The notes below the pieces were generated by a model. The model made no database searches and was not told the origin of the DNA. It saw only the letters and a list, made by a program, of their open reading frames with translations. The translations under genes were made by a program, and so were the position numbers. Below, piece by piece: positions 22,107 to 33,900 of a DNA stretch of 64,000 nucleotides. Position 1 is the stretch's first letter. Each line of letters starts with the position of its first letter. Origin of the DNA: Nectonema munidae (Eukaryota > Nematomorpha > Nectonematoida > Nectonematidae); NCBI GenBank assembly GCA_030549495.1, contig JAUIRK010000885.1, positions 1,178,001 through 1,242,000 on the forward strand, written 5' to 3'.

Positions 22107-22150
22107 TAGTTTACATATTTTCCAAATATTTGGGAAATAGCTTAGTCTGA

Positions 22151-23331
22151 GGCAGGTATATGAGGGTTATAAATAATCTTTTATTATATATATAATATTT
22201 TCTTTTATTATATTTTTTTTGCAAAATAAATCTTCTTCTTTTTCTTCTATAAACGTAAAAGATGTAAAATTTCTCTTCCTTTACGATTATTATTATTTTA
22301 ATTCTAAATCTTTTCTGTAAACATGAGCTGCTAAATGTTTCAAATTGGCTTGCATATTTACTTCATCTCCAATTTCAGAGATTTGATGGGAATGTAGTGT
22401 GATTGTTCAAGGGGCGCATAGATATAATTATTGAAGTGCTTTCAACTTCAGTTTTATCATAAGTTTAATATTCAAAATTAATTAGTTCATACATCTCCTC
22501 ACTTGTTAAAGAAAAAATAAGATTTTTAAATTTATTCATATGTATGCTAGTTTTCTTTAATTTTTAATTAACATATGTTAGATATTGTAATTTTATCCGA
22601 AAGGTGACATATTTCACTCATATTGAGAAATATTCAATAATATTATATAAAAAAAACTAAAATTATATAATAAAAAAATGCTCTAAAATAGTATTTACAA
22701 TCTAAAACAAAATATAGATTAAAAATTAACTCACCCAATCTTTTGTGGCATAATGGGTTTTAGAAGGTAATCAAAGAAAAAATAAAAGGACCATTTGCTA
22801 TAGCGATAATAAAATCTCAAAATAAAAAACAAAATATATTATTAATAGGAAAAGGGATTAACGCACTTATTTAAATGATTTGAACTTAAAAGTTAATTTA
22901 TCATATATGACAATTCGTAGTAAAAATATTAAATGTTTAAATTGAAAGAACCAATTTTTCAAAAAATATAAACCAGTGCTCTTTAAAACTTTTGTATGTT
23001 TAAAATTTAATTCAAACCGTTCTGACTTTAAGATGAACACACTATAATCCGCTATTGAAGGAAAAGTTATATTTATTTTTAGAATTATTTTATTAGAATT
23101 GGTGAGAAAATTTAATTTATTTTTGTCAGTTCAGAAAAAGGGATTTTTCTTTCGAAAACAAAAGTAAATTAAATACATAAAATGGAAAATATTTGATAAT
23201 CTTGATCACAAAACATTTTCTTCACAAACATTTATATTGCCTTCTGAGCTAACCCCTTGTACTCTGGAATATCTAACAAGAAAACTCAGAAATCATTGGA
23301 ATCGGTAACTGTCTTTGTTTTGTTTGTAATC
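22151..23331. other. Intergenic, nothing recognised
   Basis: AT-rich DNA without coding, repeat or RNA-gene signal that I can see. Confidence 0.45.
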
Positions 23332-23502
23332 TTATCGAAGTTTCAAACGCGCATCAGAATCCAATAGTCCGGCATAAGAAAATGAATTAAGGACCCTCAT
23401 ATTTAGATATTTATTATCTGGATAATAAAAGTTAGGATCTTTTAGCATCAAAATGAAGAGTTTGAAAATAACGTCGGCCATGCGTACAAAAAATTTCTGA
23501 TC
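23332..23502 (-). CDS. Possible exon of an unidentified minus-strand gene
   Basis: After TTGCAG on the minus strand comes an open stretch to TAA encoding HKDQKFFVRMADVIFKLFIL, then PDNKYLNMRVLNSFSYAGLL and DSDARLKLR. The residue mix looks like a real helical protein, not noise. No other exon is established; a second open stretch at 23669-23851 is less convincing. Product unknown. Confidence 0.3.
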   Translation of the reverse strand, partial: DQKFFVRMADVIFKLFILMLKDPNFYYPDNKYLNMRVLNSFSYAGLLDSDARLKLR

Positions 23503-23514
23503 CTTATGCTGCAA

Positions 23515-24520
23515 CCCATATGTTCAGTCACATTCTCTTATGTAGATAATAAAAGCTTTAAAATTAAAAAACCAGTTTTTAATTTTTCTCACTTAGTTTG
23601 AATAATTTTATTTTTCTTATGCTTATAAAAAATATGCATTCCTCTTTGCTAACTGATGTTTAATATATTCATGGGATCAAAGATTGAGATAAATACTTCC
23701 TGTGAATCAAACATGGAATTCTTACTTTTTGCCCAGTCAATGCCTTATTCAACAAAATATTTTTTCCCCTAGTAAGAAGCAACACAAATAGAGTTTGATT
23801 ATTGTTTAAGCTTATAAGTCTTAGAAACAGCCAGTAAACTATTACCTTCACTTCCCCTGGGATATTTGTATTACGTCCAGTTGTATGGAAATGAAAAGGT
23901 TTAGCAAAATTAGATTATTTTCTTTCCTCTAAAATAACCCTTTTTTAATTCGTTTATCTAGATTTATATCGTAAACTTCAACATCAAAACATGGTAATAC
24001 CATATTTTCGAGTATGGTCAAAGTTTGTTTTTTTTCTACAGGATGATTTATGTCATGTTGAGAAGTAAAGGTAAATGTTTTTATTGGAGTGCTTGAATTA
24101 ACTTTTGAAGTAAAGCTGTTGCTTTCACCAAAGTTGATTAGAAGAATTACTTTTGTTTATTTTGGTGTTAATTGTGATTAGTTTTCAAATGGTCTATAAC
24201 TTTTTAAGCAGCATGATTTGCAATGCTGTATGTGTTATGGTAAGGCTGCTAGCTAAAGGGGCTAGTCTACAAGTGCCACACAACTGGCTACGTTACTGCT
24301 TTTATATCAGTATTTTTGAACTATGAAAAAACACGCAATCGCATATATTCAAAGTTGAAGTTAAAAATATTGATAAAAACTTCAGTTTCTAAATTCTCAA
24401 GTAAGTTCTCTGCCGCTACCACTAATAAAATCTATACGAAAAAAAATCATAAATCAATATTAAAAAAATAAATTATTTTTATCCTCTATATATTTTTTGA
24501 ATATTAAGAAGAAGGGCAGA
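23515..24520. other. Mostly featureless intergenic DNA
   Basis: It contains the doubtful open stretch at 23669-23851 and nothing else recognisable. Confidence 0.35.
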
Positions 24521-24770
24521 CGTGCTCTAGGAGCGTACAAAACTTTCAATATGTGGTATGGCCATATACTAAGAATAAAAGAAGAGAACATCGTTCGTAA
24601 AGCTTTTGATTGGACTGTAGTCGACAAAAGAAAAAGGGAAAGACCTTGCAAGAGATGAAAAGATGGGCTCTTGGAAAAAATACACATTCTCGTAATGGAT
24701 GCTCACGATCATGGCCACCGATCCCCAACTTGGAGACAAGGTATAGAAGAAGAAGAAGTAATATTTTATA
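24521..24770 (+). mobile_element. LINE 3' coding fragment
   Basis: The plus strand encodes NMWYGHILRIKEENIVRKAF then DKRKRERPCKR, a stop, and later HDHGHRSPTWRQ. This matches the C-terminal (W-x-GHVLRM ... GRRKRGRP ... W) end typical of LINE reverse transcriptase proteins. A GAAGAAGAAGAAG tract at 24747 may mark the 3' end. It lies about 160 bases upstream of the RPS6 start codon. Confidence 0.7.
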
Positions 24771-24779
24771 TTCACAATT

Positions 24780-24928
24780 GTAGACGTTGTAAATAATCTT
24801 ATAAATTATTATAGTAATTTATACAAAATTTATAGGGAATATTTTATAGAAAGGCAAAAAATAATGTTTTTTTAAATTTTACTTTTATTTAAAAGACTAG
24901 AATCTACATCCATCCTAATTTTTTTAAA
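24780..24928 (+). promoter_or_regulatory. Presumed RPS6 promoter and 5' UTR region
   Basis: This is the only DNA between a LINE scrap and the RPS6 start codon. The pyrimidine run CTTTTATTT near 24885 could be a TOP-type start as used by ribosomal protein genes; no TATA box stands out against the AT-rich background. Placement is inferred from the start codon only. Confidence 0.3.
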
Positions 24929-24934
24929 ATGAAG
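24929..24934 (+). CDS. RPS6: RPS6 coding exon 1 (Met-Lys)
   Basis: AAAATGAAG|GTAAGC combines a good start context with a near-perfect donor. The next exon begins exactly with codon 3 of eS6 (LNISFPATG), so a two-codon first exon is required. This was the only ATGAAG followed by a strong donor that I found upstream; it was located by reading, not by RNA evidence. Confidence 0.8.
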
Positions 24935-27900
24935 GTAAGCTTTGATTCTGTTTATATTAACAGTCTTAAAATATATTATTTTTTCAATATTTAATTGTTT
25001 AAAATCTTTTTTTATTATGGTTTATTTGTAGAATATTAAATTTAATTTTTTAAAAATTTTATTACCATTTTAACTTTTTAAAATCAAATGTTTATTAGTC
25101 CAACAATTTTTAAATAATAAATATTTTATAAGTTCGTTAGCCCTAAAAATAATAACGCGAACTCAATGACCATATAATTTATATTGAATTTTTCTTTTTA
25201 TTCTAAAAATAGTATTTTTACTTTAAATCTTATTCTAATTATTTCAAGGGTTTCATTTGTCATACTGACAGTATGATTGATACCCATATGCTTTAACCCT
25301 CACTCGTATATCAAAAATGATTACATTAGTTGTACAAGTTACTCCATTGTATGGTATTGTATGTTTTTGCTGTTTTTACTCTCATTTGCTATTCCAAACT
25401 ATTACTCAAATGAGACCATTCAAAAAAAGGTTTTTAAAAGGATAAGACCGAAACTTATTTTTGTTACATAATAAGTATTCTTCGTTAACTTGAATATGAT
25501 GACCAGGACAAATTGAAACACCATAGCTAAAACATTTGCTTCTACATTTTTTTACAATACTTAAAAGGCTTTGAATAGCGAGTAGGTTTTCTTTTACATC
25601 CCGCAACAACTTCCAAACAATCAACTTTAATTTGAGCCCCTTTTATAGAAACAGCAGGGGCTTGCATACTCATTCTTTTCAAAGAAAATGGCAAGGCTAG
25701 TTTTGAGGCCAAGTTTTTTAAAAACTCTTTCCGTCTTTTACCATGCCCGTTCTTTTTTAACAAAATAAAATGGTTATTCCATGAAACATCAATCATATAG
25801 TTGACTAACATCGGCCATCTGTTTGTCTTTCTCCTAGAACTAAACTCCTCAATGGTTGAGTTCATCAAATCAATACCGCATTTTTCTTTGTTGTAATACT
25901 TTTTTTTTGTTTACAAATTCTACATTTGTCCTTTCTTTGGTTGACATTAATTGTGGATGACCCCTTACAAAGTGTGATGTGAATAGTAGAACATTTTTTT
26001 TGGAATATGTTCACAAAGATATTTTGGTTTCTATATGTTGAAAAAACTGTCTTGTTTTTCCCTGATTTTATACACTTAAGTTTCTCTTAGATTTATTCAT
26101 AGTACCAATCAAACTCAGATTAAGCTTTTTTTGCGAGACTATAAGATGTAAAATATCTTTTTACATTTTTTAGATTTTGTACGATTCCACTTCATACACT
26201 ACTTTCTCAATTTTCAATATATGTAACACAACAATTGAAAATAAGCTATTTCCATACAGGCTAACACGCACGCATTCAATATAATCAGCATAAAAGTCAG
26301 TGCACGTAACCCATAAATAATCCGTGCTATTATAATAAAACCCGCACCGCAAAAAATTGCTGTGGACAACCCGTGTCCGCTCCCTTGTAAATCCGCGGGG
26401 GTTATTAGCGCAGAGTACTAATTCACACATATATATTTGTTCTCTTTATCGTATAAACTATATGTTGAAGAGACTCTTGTTTTTAACTGATTTCATGCAC
26501 TGTAGAATTTCTCTTCTGGATTTGTTTATAGTACTAATCAAAGTGAGATATATTATTTAAAAGCGTTTTTGTGAGACTATAAGATGTAAAATATCTATTT
26601 GTCATAATGTTTCTTTTTGTGTTAGCAAAAGGCTTAACAAGATCTAAAACAACTTCAGATAGATTTTTTGTCTTGAGTCGTTTCCATTTTTTCCGCAGTA
26701 AATAATTGATGCAAGAGCGCATCCTTTAGATGCTTCGCAGCACCAAAAAATTTTTATCACATATTTTCTTGGCTAGTTAGAAATAAAAGTGCTTCCAGGT
26801 ATATGCCCCGGTAGCCGTAAAGCTATTAATCAACCATCAGAGTACTTTCTGGAATCAAACCACGTAATGAGTTTTTTTGAAACATTCCAAATTTTTCTGA
26901 TAGCTGCCAATTTGTCAATTTTTTTTTCTTCTACATTTCAAAAATGATCCCACTAGTTGCTTTATAAAAAGGGCTGCCATCATCAGGTGACCAAAGATCT
27001 TGAAGCAAATTACATATTGTCGCGATCCATTGCACTCCTGATCAAGATTGCATAACAAGCCTTGGGTTCATAAACGATAGAAGACTTCTTAAACTTTTGA
27101 CGAATAAACTCCTTTATCACATGATTTACTTTTCGGTTTGTAAATCTTTGGATTTGCAAAAAATATTCTCATCATAAAATAACAAAAATGCACTGAGTTC
27201 ATCTTTCGGATCATATAAAGGACGAGGTAACTCTCAAAATGTTTTGTGAAGAAGATCGAACTAAAGGAGGATTTTTCCAATAAACTATATCACCACATCT
27301 GATTTCTTCATTTGAAGAAGTGTCTTTGCCAAAATCGTGGATTGAATTAAGTTCTTATAATTGTCTTTCATGATAATCATCATCAGCATCACGATAACTA
27401 AAATTGTTTCCATTTTCACTGTTTTCTCTATAAATATATCAATTTCCCCTTCGTCATCGTTTTCTGCATCATTGGATTTTTCTGTGTTTGTAGAACAAGA
27501 CGGTTCTTTGAAATTTATTTCTTCATTTTCTTGATTTTCACTTTCACCAAAATCACTTTCATCTTTTATAGATAAGATAACCTTTGCTAATAAAAAAGAG
27601 GCTCTTATTTTTTCCCATTCTTTGATGCGAAAGAAGCAATAGATCGTGTAAAAATAAGTGAAAGTAAAATGTGAACTTGTATAAGATGAAAGAAAATGAT
27701 AAACACATGTGAAAAGTACACGTGTGGTTTCCTATAACACAAGTATTTCTGTTGCTATTGAGTAGATGCTATACTACAAAAAGGTGTAGCTTGTACAATT
27801 GAAGCAAAAGATCAATTATGACAAAACGAAAATATGTCAAAATTAATGAGTGATTTTATGCAGCACTTACAATAAGTATGCTTCATAAATATCATATCAG

Positions 27901-30900
27901 TCTTTTTTAAAACCTTAAGTATACAATACTCCATTTTGGAGTAGCGTGTACGAACGAGGGTTAAGGAAAATTTCAACATTTGTTTTTTGCGAAAAAAAAT
28001 TAGAGTTGATGATTAGGATATTATATAACAAATAAGTATATTATGACAAGTAATAAAATATTGGTTAACGTATAAAACTATATGGAGAATCCTAATCCGT
28101 ATAATATATATCAAGAAATGTTTATTTTAGTAAAACTTACAAAATACAAGAAAGAAAAATCTCTCCAGATATGCTATTAGAATCTTGATTAAGCACTATG
28201 AGTGTGTTATGCTAACAAAGTCTGTTCGAGTCTAGATATTCCAAAAAACGTGCACATTATTAATAAAATATTGTTCAAAAGAAAATTTAATAAAACAAAA
28301 TCATATGCAATATCAGAACATGAAACACAGTTATATTGTAAGATAGTTATCCCCATTTTTGTAATTATCATTTATTGATTTCCTCATAGCTCTCTATATT
28401 TAAAATAATCTAAAGCGTATCCGGTGCGGGTTTGAACCAGCGTTACGGAGTCAGTAGTCCTTGGAGTCGGAGATTTAGAAGAGTTGAGTTGGAGTCAGTA
28501 TCTATTAAAATTTATGCAGTCGTAATTATATTTTTAAGTATTAAAAAATAATTTTGTACTTGCTCTTGGGACTCATCAAATTATTATGTGTTATTGGAAG
28601 TTCGAGGTAAACGAAGTTGTTGCGTCATGTTATGTATTACGATATTAGCAATTTTGTTAAATGAATAGTTTTTGATCATGAGTATTCTGTGATACTGCCC
28701 ATGCGCTAATTTAAGGGAGCAAAACTTGAGAAAAAAATTATTTTGGATATATTTTATATAAAAAAACCAGAGCGAATATATACAAAAATAGGACAAATTA
28801 CATGGAAGATATAGCGTCGTCACTTCCGGCTTCTCCAATTAAAGATAATAAACCAATTGAATTTGTTAGTGCTGCAAATGTCTCAGTTCTAAAAATGTTC
28901 GACAACGAAATGAATGAATACATGCGTGATTCACCGTTCTATTGATTTGCCATTAAAACTTGGTATTGAAAGCAACTGAAATATTTAGCAACATGGTGGG
29001 CTTCAATTCATACACAGCATAGAAAATTGTTTTTGAGAATAATTGAGGTTCGAGTTTGAGGGAACCAAAGTTCAAAGCTTGTAAGTTGTCATTAAAACAA
29101 GGATGAATTACTTTAAGTTAAGCTAAATTTGGACTAATTCGTCTTTGAGTTGAACAAAGAATTTAATTCGATTTGGAGTTAGCGAAATTTCGACTCAAGA
29201 AGTGAGATCTGGATTTTAATATTTATAATTTTTAATTATTTAGAATCGAAGTCGAATTTTTACTAGTAATTGGAATCTAAGTCAATTTTTGTAAAAACTT
29301 GGAGTTGCAGTCTGATATTTTTCGCCCCACTCTAACCCTACTTTGATTCATAGTCGATTTAGAACTCTTATCATAAACGATAGACCGTTTGCGTATGAAG
29401 TTGCATTCACCTTATCTTCGTTGAAAAACACAGACTAAAAAGTCATTAAAATAACTTTATACTGTGCTGAAGTACAAAAGGCCTTGCCCCTTAATCCTCA
29501 CCAAGTTTCCAGATAGCCTTCCCCAGGTTTAACAATTTTTTTCAGGAAATTCAAACTCCCCATTAAATGATTCAGCTTGCGGGCCTGCTATATTTCAAGT
29601 AATTTTGATTAAATTTCAAACGCTTATTTTATATATCACTTCTGGACATGGTTAAGAACGCACTTTTTGCAAAAATTATTATAAAAGAATATGACTATTA
29701 TTTTTCGAAACCAATGTCTGAGAGCTTTTGATTTAACCCTTTCAAACCCAAAAGATGTTTTTTCTCCTTTGTCATTACTTTGTTGCCTTATTTCACATTT
29801 GTCATTATTGTTATTATATATTTGTGACTACTTTACATTGTTTATATTTTTATTATATAGTTGTTAAAATTAATTCATTTAATTTTCCCCTTTATGTATC
29901 AAATATTTCCATTTTTTATTAAATCGAAAATTTGATTATTTTTTTTAAAATTATTTTAGCTTAATATTTCATTTCCAGCAACTGGACGCAGCAAGTTAAT
30001 TGAATTGGATGATGATAGGAAAGAAAGGATTTTTTATGAAAAGAGAATGGCTCAAGAAGTTGAAGCTGATTCTTTAGGTCCAGAATGGAAGGTATTTTAT
30101 TGTCAAAACTTTTGCTTTTATCAAGCATTAGATTTTATATATTTTGGTTTTATGACTAATAATAATTGTTACATAGAGTAGCATTATGTCCCTTTCTTTA
30201 TTAGGGTATCAAATATATTCTTGTGTTTATAACAAAATAAAATTAAGTTAATGAGGAAAAGTTTAATTTATTTTAAAATTTTAACAATACTTCTTTTAAG
30301 CGTCCTTCCACTTGAAACTCTTTTTTATATTCAAAATTGAAACAATGAAAAATGGAGTGGGGAACTTTTCAGATGTATCTTTCATGTTTTATTCATAACA
30401 TTACGATCTTTTTTGAATTTTTACCCGATCTTATAAGGATAAGGCGATAAAATCAGAGACTGCAAACATAGATACTATTTATAAATTTATCTGATGCAAA
30501 ATAATGAATAACTTGTGATTTTAAATTGTCTATTTTAAGTTATACGGTTCTAGATTCAAATAAGTTTAGGACCTTATTAGCAGTATTGAAACTCTACCTA
30601 TATCCTTACCGAGTTTAAGTCTTAGCTATATATTAATTAAATGGAAATAGCTAATTTACTACTCAACTAAATCTATCCCTTTTCTATAAAAAAAATTAGT
30701 GAACAATAACTTGAAGTGTTACATATATAGGTGTTACAAAATCAAACTAAATAATTACTGTTTGAACAAAATTATATTGTTAACCTATTAACCACTTTAC
30801 TTTCACATCTAGCAAATTCTATTTTACACTTTCTAGTTCTCAACGTAAAGAGTGGATTTAGAATCTCTTTAGCTAAGGGTAGTGATTGGTGGGCTAAAAA

Positions 30901-33900
30901 AATATTTTTTTAGTGCCAATAATTTTTTTATCAAAAGTATATAACAAAATCAGGGCATGCTAAAATGTGCACATGATGGCTATTTTGACAAAAGTTTTGT
31001 TCAACTCTCATATATATCCAAAAGAAGACCTTATAGAAGTTGTACTTTTAATAAAATCAGAGCTTATCTAAAAAAAGTTTAAAGTGTGTCAGATTTTTGA
31101 AAAAATAATATCAATTTCTAAATATTTTTGGGCTAAATTTCTTTGGGAAATTATCTTTTTGAAAACTCTTTTACAGTAAATTGATTTAGTATTGCAATTT
31201 TTTCTGAAAATAATTCCATGACCTTATTTTCGGAAAGCTCCAGTCTTCAATACTTTGATTGTTACACTGAATAATATATTATAATGCAATGATATTTGAT
31301 TTTTATTGATTTTTTATTTTTAGAGAAAGTATAGATTGATTATTGAAATTTAAGTATTGTAAAAAACAATAAAATTGTTTAAAATAGCAATATTTACTTC
31401 TATCTAATAATTAAAATTTTTCCAATATTTTATTATCTGCAATGGAAACCATTTATTTTTATAGATCAAAGCATAGATTACACAGTACGATCTTTTGATT
31501 AGAATATATATAGAGTTTTTAGTAGTAAAATTGAATTTTTTTGTTCACTTCTTAAAAACCATTCTGTATTATTTTCTTTATCTGCTTGCAATCTAGATTA
31601 TCGATAAATTTCATATTCAGAGACATGGTTTTACATAGTTGCCAACCTCAGAGAAGACCAAAGCGGTAGACTTTTTTTCGAAAACGACCCATGGACCCTA
31701 AAAATTTTTTATGCTTTTTTTGCAAGTACGACAAAATGCATGAGAAGAACCTAATTTGGATTTAGTAATAATAAATTTTATTTTTGAATCCATTCTTCTT
31801 TAAAACAGTTATCGTAGCGACTTTTTGTTTTTTTTTTATCACTCATTCTTCAAGAAGTAAAAATTGGTTTACATAATTTAAATATTTTAAATATTCATGT
31901 AAAAACATAAATCGATGAAAAAAGTAAAAAACAAACAAAACAAATATTAAACACAGGATGAATATGCTCAACGTGTGCCAATAAAAATTTTAGCATTCAA
32001 AAGCTGTAAAAATTTTCTAAAAACGGTAGAACCCATCTCAAAAGCGGTAGACAAAAAAAAGTCGAAAAGCGGTAGTCTACCGCCGAAAGCCGTAGAGTTG
32101 GCAACTAATCATCATTCTCGGATAATTCTTATCCTATATCTTTAGTGTAAAATAAGTCTTTTATTTATGAATTTCTTTTTGACTTGATCTCTTCATATAT
32201 TTGAAAGACGAGTGATTAGTTAACAATAAATGTTCGAGGAAGCAATTAATGGCGTATGAAAGAAAAATAATTAGCGCATAAAAATCCTTATTTCCTTATT
32301 CTATTTTTTATAAATCTGTTTACTTTTAATTATAAAATAGCATGCTTGGTTTTTTAGGAAGAAATGATTTTCATGCGCTTGTTTTGATATTTAAAAATTA
32401 ATAGCCTTAATGGTGAGACGATAAATTTTCCGACTAAGCTTCAGATTATGATTAAATTATTGAAGTCTTTGTCAATTTTTATGTATTTTATTTCTTCAAA
32501 AGGTGATTTTTTTCATTGTATCATTTTTAGACTAAAAATTTTTGTAAAAATATTCTAAATGAAGTAATGCTTCTACTTTTTCGCTCTTTTTAAAATTTAA
32601 TTTCTAATTTTTACTCTGAAATTATCATCGTTGAAGCGAAAACGGTTCTCGCTAATCAAGGTCAAATAATCACAATTGGGATTATTTGGCAGGATTTGAA
32701 ACTGGTCGTTATAGCCAGGCGTAACAAATAAATTCTGAAGATGGAGGGCGCTACCTCCCCACCCCTGTCGCTATACATATTCAGCGTTCTCATTAGGTTC
32801 TGCTTTATTTTAAATTGTAAAATCATTTACCAAAAGTAGGTGTCGCACAAATATATCTAAAGTTTTAATTTCGGACCAACTTTTTACAATATCTATAGTC
32901 ATTATGTAGTCAAACCTGATTTACGTATCACTTCACTAAGCCACGATCTCTTCCCAAAGACCGCCCACCTTTGATTGTTTCCTTAAGTAGTCTCTAGAGT
33001 TTTAATGAATTTATTTATATCTATTTATAAAATGATAAATATAATTATTTAAAGAATTCAAACAGGTACTCAAGTCTTACGAGTACCAGGTCATGGGTTT
33101 TATCCCCAAGGTTCATGATTCTTAAAATAAAAATCACAAATAACTCTGATTAACCAACCACCTTGAATCAAAATTCGAGCATACATCCAAACCGCTGAAA
33201 GTGCTTTGATATGCAATCAACCAACCGACCAACTTAGTTCTTATATATGTATCAAGAGTTAAATGGTATCGTTTTTATTTTTTTAACTAATTATCTTAAT
33301 ATAATTCTATACGTAATTTGATTCTCGATCAGGATGTTTTTTAAGTTTTTAATGATATATTATATTGATAATATATTGTATCCTAAATATTTCTCTAGCA
33401 ATCTTTTTTGTTTAAACTAAATAGTATTTTAACTTCATATAGACTCATGGAGTCAAAAATTCGTGTCACTAAAAATAAATTTGTTTGAAACTATACTTTT
33501 TTGTTTAATTCTTTTTATTTCAAACGAATGATCCTTCAGCGCTTTACTTTTTTGATTAAAATTCTTTCCCACTTTTACTTATAACGTCTTTATTTATTTT
33601 AGGGCTATATTTTGCGTATAAACGGTGGCAATGATAAGCAAGGTTTTCCTATGATGCAAGGTGTTTTAACAAGTGGACGCGTGAGGTTACTGCTCAATAA
33701 AAAACATAAATGTTTTCGCCCTCGCAGAAAAGGCCAACGAAAGCGAAAATCAATTCGAGGATGCATTGTTGATTCGAATTTGAGCGTTTTGTCTTGTTCC
33801 ATTGTTAAAAAAGGTTTTGATTTTCTTTTACATCATTTTATACTGTTAATAGAAATAGTTTGATACATACGAGTTTTAGTTGGCTCTGTTTGGCATCTTA

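Larger units (their letters stand above)
19699..22150 (-). mobile_element. LINE with reverse transcriptase and RNase H, 5'-truncated
   Basis: Read on the minus strand the element has a reverse transcriptase (21075-22106), then an RNase H domain (19851-20816), and ends near 19699 in a short (TACC)n tract rather than poly(A). RNase H plus a short tandem-repeat 3' end fits the I/R1/LOA side of the non-LTR tree. The endonuclease and 5' region are missing, as usual for 5' truncation. Composition is strikingly C- and A-rich and G-poor on the coding strand compared with other elements here. Confidence 0.85.
24935..29959 (+). other. RPS6 intron 1
   Basis: 5,025 bases, GTAAGC to TTATTTTAG. Holds piggyBac element C (25297-27960) in antisense orientation and a worn GGAGTCGGAG-type repeat (28430-29340). 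The rest shows nothing. Confidence 0.8.

Noticed and set aside
33060-33240. SINE in RPS6 intron 2
   Set aside because: GGGTTTTATCCCC is only a weak B-box match and no A box precedes it.
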